From: an uncultured bacterium
Lineage (GTDB): Bacteria; Bacillota; Clostridia; Oscillospirales; Oscillospiraceae
Direction: 5' to 3'
Assembly: GCA_905214155.1 (NCBI GenBank)
Contig: CAJMLC010000056.1
Location: forward strand, 1 to 10,521
Length of the DNA: 10,521 nucleotides
Shown piece by piece: positions 5,865 through 10,521 of the stretch. Position 1 is the stretch's first letter, and every line of letters starts with the position of its first letter. Made by a program: the position numbers and the translations under genes. The notes beneath the pieces are model-generated. The model was not told the DNA's origin. It saw only the letters and a program-made list of their open reading frames with translations, and searched no databases.

Positions 5865-6251
5865 ATGAAAAAACTCACCGCCAAAAAGGGCGTCGAATGC
5901 ATGGCCTGTCTCGAGTGTGTTCGTGCCTGTTCCAATGCCTTCTACAAAGAATTTGATCCTGCCAAGGCATGTCTTCAGATCGTTGACCGCAAGGGCGCGG
6001 CCAAGCCGATCCTCTGCGTGCAGTGCGGCAAATGTGCCGAAGCATGTCCCAACGGCGCCATCACGCAGAACGCAAAGGGCGTCTACACCGTCAACAAGAA
6101 GCTCTGCACCGGCTGCGGCCAGTGCGTCGAGGCATGTCCCTTCGGCGTGATGGTCAAGGCCGAGACGAGCGAGTTCGCCTCCAAGTGCATCGCCTGCGGC
6201 ATCTGCGCCAAGGCCTGTCCGATGGAGCTCCTCGAGGTCGTCGAAAAATAA
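5865..6251 (+). CDS. Four-cluster [4Fe-4S] ferredoxin-like protein
   Basis: This 128-residue protein carries four CxxCxxCxxxC motifs: C12-C22, C51-C61, C81-C91 and C108-C118, enough for four [4Fe-4S] clusters. The last three end in CP as in bacterial ferredoxins; the first ends in Cys-Ser. Spacing follows the polyferredoxin electron-transfer subunits of the HycB/CooF/HydN kind, in which outer and inner motifs pair up. Those usually serve a redox enzyme such as a hydrogenase, formate dehydrogenase or aldehyde ferredoxin oxidoreductase, but no such partner is in the window and the gene stands alone with its own promoter. It has no signal peptide or membrane segment, so it is a cytosolic electron carrier. 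Start supported by AAGGAG 8 nt upstream. Its redox partner is unknown. Confidence 0.9.
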   Translation: MKKLTAKKGVECMACLECVRACSNAFYKEFDPAKACLQIVDRKGAAKPILCVQCGKCAEACPNGAITQNAKGVYTVNKKLCTGCGQCVEACPFGVMVKAETSEFASKCIACGICAKACPMELLEVVEK

Positions 6252-6262
6252 ACTTGAAATCA

Positions 6263-6296
6263 AAACCGCCCATCCGGGATCCCGGATGGGCGGTTT
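6263..6296. terminator. Bidirectional terminator between ferredoxin and EamA genes
   Basis: AAACCGCCCATCCGG (6263-6277) pairs perfectly with CCGGATGGGCGGTTT (6282-6296) around GATC, giving a 15-bp stem. It lies 11 bp after the ferredoxin stop and 12 bp from the stop of the convergent transporter gene. The minus strand continues with TTTGATTTC, the plus strand with GCTATGTTTGC. The core resembles the hairpin at 5187-5212. Confidence 0.8.
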
Positions 6297-6308
6297 GCTA
6301 TGTTTGCT

Positions 6309-7211
6309 TTAGGCCTTTTTCGCAAGCTTGGGCCGCGGCAGCTGCGAGAGCACGATGGCCGCGAACATGATCGCGCAGCCGAGCAGCTCCCGGCCCGAGA
6401 GCGTCTGCCCGCCGATCAGCCAGCCGAAGAGCGCCGCAAACACCGATTCCAGACTCATGATCATTGAGGCGATCGTCGGCGGGACGCTTTGCTGGCCCAG
6501 AATTTGCATCGTATAGGCCACGCCGCCGGACATCACGCCCGCGTATACGATCGGGAACCAGCTGCGCAGGATGTCGCTCCAGACCGGCGTCTCCAGCGCG
6601 AACATTCCGACGTAGGAGAGCGCCGCGCACACGAAAAACTGCGTACAGGCCAGCCGCACACCGTCGAGCTTTCCCGACACCGAGTCGATCTTCAGAATGT
6701 GCAGCGCGAAGATCACCGCGCAGCCCAGCGTCAGCAGGTCGCCCACATTGACCGAGACCGCGCCGCTCACGCTCAGGATGTAGAGACCCACGACCGCGAT
6801 CACCGCGTAGATCCAGGTGAACACATCCGTCTTCCGCCCGAACAGCAGCCCGATCAGCGGCACCAGCACGATGTAGAGCGCGGTGATAAAGCCTGACTTG
6901 CCGACCGATGTGTAGAGCAGGCCATACTGCTGCAAAATGCTCGCCGCGCAGAGCAGCACACCGCAAACCGCGCCGGAACCATATTGGATTTTTTTCGCTT
7001 CGCGCGTGACCGGCTTCTTTGTGAATTTGCCCATCTTATCGCAGATCGCGATAAACGGCAGCAGCGCCAGCCCCGCCAGCGTATAGCGGATCGCCTGCAT
7101 CGTAAACGGCCCGATGTGCTCCATGCCGCTCTGCTGGGCGAGGAACGCCGAGCCCCAGATCATCGCGGTCACAAACAGCATCAAGCTGCCGGTCGTCTCT
7201 TTTTTCTTCAT
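6309..7211 (-). CDS. DMT superfamily (EamA) transporter
   Basis: This 300-residue membrane protein has the ten-helix, two-repeat EamA layout. The first repeat opens with LFVTAMIWGSAFLAQQSGMEHIGPFTMQ-type sequence, shows TSVGKSGFITALYIVLVPL at the helix 3-4 region, and the second repeat ends with PPTIASMIMSLESVFAALFGW. Family members export or import small metabolites such as amino acids, nucleosides or metabolite overflow; the substrate cannot be predicted. I chose MKKKETT as start because AAGGAG lies 9 nt upstream; an upstream in-frame ATG at 7233-7235 would place this site inside the gene. It is monocistronic: convergent with the ferredoxin gene and divergent from pepF. Confidence 0.9.
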   Translation of the reverse strand: MKKKETTGSLMLFVTAMIWGSAFLAQQSGMEHIGPFTMQAIRYTLAGLALLPFIAICDKMGKFTKKPVTREAKKIQYGSGAVCGVLLCAASILQQYGLLYTSVGKSGFITALYIVLVPLIGLLFGRKTDVFTWIYAVIAVVGLYILSVSGAVSVNVGDLLTLGCAVIFALHILKIDSVSGKLDGVRLACTQFFVCAALSYVGMFALETPVWSDILRSWFPIVYAGVMSGGVAYTMQILGQQSVPPTIASMIMSLESVFAALFGWLIGGQTLSGRELLGCAIMFAAIVLSQLPRPKLAKKA

Positions 7212-7266
7212 AGCCAGGATCTCCTTGTCACGCACGAGCGTGAATAAAATTCATAAATTCCTGCAT

Positions 7267-7295
7267 ATATTATCACATCGTGCGGTGTATGTCAA
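7267..7295 (-). promoter_or_regulatory. Promoter of the EamA transporter gene
   Basis: A perfect TTGACA (7290-7295, minus strand) is followed after 17 bp by TAATAT (7267-7272). The overlapping GATAAT (7269-7274) has a better sequence with a TGn extension but only a 15-bp spacer. Either -10 would start transcription near 7260. Confidence 0.7.
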
Positions 7296-7309
7296 TTCTA
7301 AATATGGAC

Positions 7310-7338
7310 TTGAGAAACCAACGCATTTATGATACCAT
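7310..7338 (+). promoter_or_regulatory. Promoter of the pepF operon
   Basis: TTGAGA (7310-7315) and TACCAT (7333-7338) are 17 bp apart, with TGA directly before the -10 box as an extended element. The RBS AAAGGGG lies 8 nt before the start codon at 7363. The -35 box is 14 bp from the -35 box of the divergent EamA promoter. Confidence 0.65.
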
Positions 7339-7362
7339 AGAGCACAGAAAGGGGACGAAACC

Positions 7363-9156
7363 ATGAAAAAAATCCCGGAACGAAACGAAATCGCCCAAAA
7401 AGACAAATGGGCCATCGAAGATCTCTATGCCTCTCCTGACCTCTGGCAAGAGGATCTGAAGAAATTGCAGGAATTGGGGCAGGAATTGGCTGCTTTTTCC
7501 GGAAAACTCAACACTTCCGCGCAGGATCTGCTCGCCTACATGCACCTGAACGAGCAGGTTTCCGTGCTCTATGACACCCTTGGCAACTATGCCTATCGAC
7601 GTGCCGACGAGGATACCCGCGTCGCGGAATTCCAGAACCTGGTCGGCCAGCTCACAAAGACCGGCGTCGAACTCGGCGAGCAGACGAGCTTTGAAGTGCC
7701 GGAGCTGCTGTCCATCTCGGATGAGACGATGGAGCAGTTCTACAAGGAGGTACCGGAACTCGAACTTTATCGCCGCCATTTTGACATCATTCGCCGCAAA
7801 CGTCCGCATATCCTCTCTGAAAAAGAAGAAAAACTGCTGGCCGCCGCGGGCGAGATGGCGGGCGCGCCGCACCGCGTGTTCTCCCTGTTCTCCGACGCCG
7901 ATATGAAATTCCCGGACGCGCTGGACGCTGAGGGGAACGCCCATCAGGTCACGCAGGGCACCTATGTGGCCTGCCTGAAATCGCCCGACCGTACCCTCCG
8001 CAAGAACGCCTACGACGCCTACTACAGCGTCTATCAGAACTACAAAAACTCCCTCGCCGCCATGCTCGGCGCACAGGTCAAGCAGCTGGAGTTCTTCGCG
8101 AAGGCCCGCAATTATCCCACCGCACAGGAGGCCGCCCTTGACTCGACCGAGGTTCCGGTCAGTGTCTATTCCAATCTGATCGAAGCTGTCCATCACAATT
8201 TTGACAAAATGCACCGCTACATGCGCCTGCGCAAGCGGCTGATGGGTTTGGACGAGCTGCATTTTTACGACATCTATACCGCGCTTTTGCCCGATGTAGA
8301 CGTCAATATTCCGTATGAAGACGCGAAAAAGACCGTCACTGAGGCGTTGACCTGCCTGGGCAAAGAGTATGGCGATCTTCTGAATCAGGGCTTCACGAAC
8401 CGCTGGATTGACGTGTATGAAAATGTCGGCAAGCGCTCCGGCGCGTACTCTGCTGGCACACTTGTCCATCCGTTCGTCCTGCTGAACTACACCGGCACGC
8501 TCGACAGCCAGTTCACGCTCGCGCACGAAATGGGCCACGCGCTGCACTCCTACCTCTCGAACCACACGCAGCCGACCATCTATCAGGATTATGTCATCTT
8601 CGTGGCTGAGGTCGCCTCGACCTGCAACGAGGCTCTGCTGATGCAGCACCTGCTCAAGCAGACGACCGACAAGCGGCAGCGCGCCTACCTCATCAACTAC
8701 TTCCTCGAGCAGTTCCGCACCACGCTCTACCGGCAGACAATGTTCGCCGAGTTCGAGCTGCGCATCGCGGAGCTCAGCCGCGCGGGCCAGACCCTGACGG
8801 CCGATCTGCTCTGCGAGGAGTATCGGAAGCTGAACGAGGCGTATTACGGGCCCGACGTTGTGCTCGACGAGAATATCGCACTCGAATGGGCCAGGATCCC
8901 TCATTTTTATTACAATTACTATGTGTTCCAGTACGCAACGGGCTATTCTGCGGCCATCGCGCTCTCGCAGCGCATCCTCGCCGAGGGCGAGCCGGCGGTG
9001 CGCGATTACCTCGGCTTCCTCTCCGGTGGCTGCAGCAAGACCCCGATCGATCTGCTGCGCGGCGCAGGCGTCGACATGACCACGCCGCAGCCGGTCGAGT
9101 CCGCGCTGAAGCTCTTCGGCGAGCTGCTCGATGAAATGGAGGCCCTTCTGCCGTGA
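7363..9156 (+). CDS. pepF: Oligoendopeptidase F
   Basis: This 597-residue protein is a full-length M3 metallopeptidase of the PepF group (usual length about 600). The zinc site is HEMGHALHS with H388, E389 and H392, and the third ligand E416 lies in FVAEVAS, at the normal spacing. The N-terminal half (residues about 5-200) matches the PepF helical domain (NEIAQKDKWAIEDLYAS opening, EEKLLAAAGE), and the C-terminus has the family's HFYYNYYVFQYATG and the SGGCSKTP stretch. It cuts oligopeptides of roughly 7-17 residues in the cytosol, feeding peptide nutrition and turnover. It is first gene of a coupled operon: its stop overlaps the GTG start of the next gene. Assignment is secure. Confidence 0.95.
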   Translation: MKKIPERNEIAQKDKWAIEDLYASPDLWQEDLKKLQELGQELAAFSGKLNTSAQDLLAYMHLNEQVSVLYDTLGNYAYRRADEDTRVAEFQNLVGQLTKTGVELGEQTSFEVPELLSISDETMEQFYKEVPELELYRRHFDIIRRKRPHILSEKEEKLLAAAGEMAGAPHRVFSLFSDADMKFPDALDAEGNAHQVTQGTYVACLKSPDRTLRKNAYDAYYSVYQNYKNSLAAMLGAQVKQLEFFAKARNYPTAQEAALDSTEVPVSVYSNLIEAVHHNFDKMHRYMRLRKRLMGLDELHFYDIYTALLPDVDVNIPYEDAKKTVTEALTCLGKEYGDLLNQGFTNRWIDVYENVGKRSGAYSAGTLVHPFVLLNYTGTLDSQFTLAHEMGHALHSYLSNHTQPTIYQDYVIFVAEVASTCNEALLMQHLLKQTTDKRQRAYLINYFLEQFRTTLYRQTMFAEFELRIAELSRAGQTLTADLLCEEYRKLNEAYYGPDVVLDENIALEWARIPHFYYNYYVFQYATGYSAAIALSQRILAEGEPAVRDYLGFLSGGCSKTPIDLLRGAGVDMTTPQPVESALKLFGELLDEMEALLP

Positions 9157-9443
9157 CGCGCGAGGATCTGTTCCTGCCCGTGCTGCACAGCTTTGAGAAC
9201 GGAAACACCTTCACCGGCAGCTACGGCCGGATGCGCTTCAAGGCCACGCCGAACGTTGTGATGTTGACGCCAAAGGAGGTCAACCTCCCGGAGAGTTCGA
9301 TCCGCGTCGAGGTCTGGCACGGGCTGCTGTGCTATGAAAAGAGCGAGATGGAGGACGAGCGGACGTTCCCGATGTCGGAGGAGGGCCGCGCGGAGATGCA
9401 TGCCTGGCTCAAGGCGCACATTGCGCCGGAGGAGCTGGTATGA
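9153..9443 (+). CDS. Hypothetical 96-residue protein between pepF and an RNA methyltransferase
   Basis: I do not recognise this family. The protein starts with GTG at 9153, overlapping the pepF stop as GTGA, with GGAGG 10 nt upstream inside pepF, and ends with an ATGA overlap to the next gene. It is soluble and acidic, lacks signal peptide, membrane segment and cysteine motifs. Recognisable stretches are SFENGNTFTGSYGRMRFKAT, PESSIRVEVWHGLLCYE and a C-terminal helix EEGRAEMHAWLKAHI; predicted mostly beta followed by a helix. The strict coupling on both sides argues that it is a real gene, with codon use like its neighbours. Confidence 0.8.
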   Translation: MTREDLFLPVLHSFENGNTFTGSYGRMRFKATPNVVMLTPKEVNLPESSIRVEVWHGLLCYEKSEMEDERTFPMSEEGRAEMHAWLKAHIAPEELV

Positions 9444-10248
9444 GCCGCGTCGTCCGCGTCACCGACTTTGCCGCACCGGAACTGGATATTATGCAAGAAC
9501 AACGGAAAATCAGCTCGTCTGCCGCGAGGATCCGGAAAACGGCAAATTCATCGCCGAGACGCCGATGGTCATCGAGCGCGCGCTGGACGCTGGATATGTT
9601 CCGGTCTCGTTCCTGATGGAGGAAAAATACCTTGAGAATCAAGGGAAAGCCTTTATGGAGCGCTGCCCGGACGTCCCGGTCTACACGGCGGAGCTGTCTG
9701 TCCTGCAAAATCTGATCGGCTATCCGCTCACGCGCGGAATGCTCTGCGCGATGCGCCGCCGCCCTGCGCCGGAGCTGTCTGCACTCTGCAAAGCATCCCG
9801 CCGTGTCGCCGTGCTGGAGAACGTGATGAACCCGACGAACGTCGGCGCGATCTTCCGCTCCGCCGCGGCTCTCGGCATGGGCGCTGTGCTTTTAACGCCC
9901 GACTGCAGCGATCCGCTCTACCGCCGCGCGATCCGCGTCGCGATGGGCACGGTCTTCCAGATCCCGTGGACCTACGTGGACGGGGATTGGCCGAAGCTGT
10001 TGAAAGCACATGGCTTTTCCACGGTCGCGATGGCGCTCTGCCCGGATTCCCGCGCGCTGAACGACCCGGAGATCGCCGCGCAGGAGCGCCTCGCCATCGT
10101 CCTCGGCACCGAGGGGGACGGTCTCGCGGCCAGCACCATCGCCGCCTGTGACTATACCGTCCGCATCCCGATGGCGCACGGCGTCGATTCACTGAACGTC
10201 GCCGCGGCCAGTGCTGTGGCCTTTTACCAGCTAGGTCAATTACCATAA
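9440..10248 (+). pseudogene. TrmH/SpoU-family RNA 2'-O-methyltransferase with a 1-nt frameshift
   Basis: The gene starts at ATG 9440 (ATGA overlap, GGAGGAG upstream) and reads VVRVTDFAAPELDI, then leaves frame; that frame stops at 9614-9616. The family sequence resumes in the -1 frame at about 9490 as YARTTENQLVCREDPENGKF. One base is missing near 9488-9491, where an ATTTAT-like site would become ATTAT. Restored, it would encode 269 residues, the usual length: an N-terminal RNA-binding domain, then the SPOUT domain with all three motifs, VLENVMNPTNVGAIFRSAA, IVLGTEGDGL and IPMAHGVDSLNVAAASA. Such enzymes methylate 2'-OH of a guanosine in 23S rRNA or tRNA using SAM. A shortened protein from an internal start (ATG 9565) would keep the catalytic domain. 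No slippery heptamer is present, so programmed frameshifting is unlikely. A sequencing or assembly error is a real alternative. Confidence 0.8.
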
Positions 10249-10255
10249 TTGTTGA

Positions 10256-10293
10256 AAAAATCCCCCTGTTTCCTCGGAAACAGGGGGATTTTT
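10256..10293. terminator. Bidirectional intrinsic terminator
   Basis: AAAAATCCCCCTGTTTCC (10256-10273) pairs with GGAAACAGGGGGATTTTT (10276-10293); the two innermost pairs must open to form a loop. A/T tracts flank both sides, so it can end the pepF operon on the plus strand and the DUF1653 gene on the minus strand, whose TGA overlaps the T tract. Confidence 0.9.
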
Positions 10294-10521
10294 CAATGCT
10301 CTTTGACGCTTTTGATCTCTTGCAATTCAAAGCGATATTGTTGCTTACAATCTGGATATTTCGCGTGGTCGACCTCGCTGAGGAACATTTCGAGCGGCCG
10401 TACCCAGAGCCCGCCGTCGCCGTACAGCTTCCGGTAGACGACGACCTGCGCGCCCGTTTCCGAGTCGTGCGCAACGTCCTCCACCAGATAATAGTCGCCC
10501 TTGAAGTGCCGGTAGACCCGT
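10293..10521 (-). CDS. DUF1653 domain protein, 5' end outside the window
   Basis: The visible 75 residues run from the right edge to TGA at 10293-10295. They read RVYRHFKGDYYL, then VEDVAHDSETGAQVVVYR and LYGDGGLWVRPLEMF, the signature of DUF1653 (PF07866), a family of about 70-80 residue proteins of unknown function. The GTG at 10482-10484 could be mistaken for a start, but the preceding in-frame codons continue the conserved N-terminal YRHFKG motif, so the true start is beyond the window. The C-terminus (KQQYRFELQEIKSVKEH) is complete. Codons and GC content match the neighbours. It is convergent with the methyltransferase gene and shares its terminator. Confidence 0.9.
   Translation of the reverse strand, partial: RVYRHFKGDYYLVEDVAHDSETGAQVVVYRKLYGDGGLWVRPLEMFLSEVDHAKYPDCKQQYRFELQEIKSVKEH

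Noticed and set aside
7327..8904. Minus-strand open frame of 525 codons antisense to pepF
   Set aside because: pepF is a full-length family member with intact zinc site; the antisense frame has no RBS or family motif and is explained by GC-rich codon use.
9334..9489. Apparent 5' extension of the methyltransferase frame from ATG 9334
   Set aside because: It lies inside the 96-residue gene in another frame and encodes Arg-rich noise. The real start is ATG 9440, with the family N-terminus in that frame before the lost base.
9486..9496. Programmed -1 ribosomal frameshift in the methyltransferase gene
   Set aside because: GGATATTATGC has no X XXY YYZ slippery heptamer and no evident downstream stimulatory structure; a plain deletion or sequencing error is simpler.

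Overview
The window is a GC-rich stretch of bacterial chromosome from what looks like a low-abundance-GC-type Firmicute lineage with unusually high GC, most likely Clostridia of the Oscillospiraceae/Oscillibacter type. The signs are strong AAGGAG/GGAGG ribosome binding sites, sigma-A promoters (TTGxxx, 17 bp, TATAAT), a PepF oligoendopeptidase, a DUF1653 protein and a PfoR-like PTS IIC protein. The genus is inference. There are no transposases, integrases, phage genes or CRISPR arrays. The region reads as ordinary housekeeping and accessory metabolism with a few odd genes.

Layout, left to right. Positions 1-186 hold no gene, but contain an 18-bp perfect inverted repeat with a minus-strand promoter that starts in its loop. 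On the minus strand follow an 8-oxoguanine deaminase-type amidohydrolase (187-1542, own promoter), a stand-alone PTS EIIC-family membrane protein (1639-2712), tRNA-Arg(ACG) with encoded CCA (2806-2882), and a 56-residue single-pass membrane protein (2970-3140). Diverging from these on the plus strand is a two-gene operon: an orotidine-5'-phosphate-decarboxylase-like protein whose catalytic lysines appear to be replaced (3271-4191), then a histidine phosphatase-GNAT acetyltransferase fusion (4201-5178). A shared hairpin separates this operon from a convergent lipoprotein gene (5220-5702, minus) built of 8-residue Tyr/Asn/Gly/Thr repeats. A four-cluster ferredoxin-like protein (5865-6251, plus) converges on a DMT/EamA exporter (6309-7211, minus). 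The exporter diverges from a tightly coupled plus-strand operon: pepF (7363-9156), a 96-residue unknown protein (9153-9443, GTGA overlap) and a TrmH/SpoU-family RNA methyltransferase (9440-10248, ATGA overlap). The methyltransferase has lost one base near its 5' end. A 5'-truncated DUF1653 gene (minus) runs off the right edge.

How the parts work together: the deaminase and the PTS-IIC protein could form a purine salvage or uptake pair, but each has its own transcription signals. The PyrF-like protein and the phosphatase-acetyltransferase fusion are clearly one operon and suggest a small-molecule phosphate job that I cannot name. PepF, the 96-residue protein and the methyltransferase are translationally coupled. 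The most interesting items are the PyrF paralogue without catalytic lysine and its fusion partner, the methyltransferase frameshift, the repeat lipoprotein, and the palindrome-promoter at the left edge.
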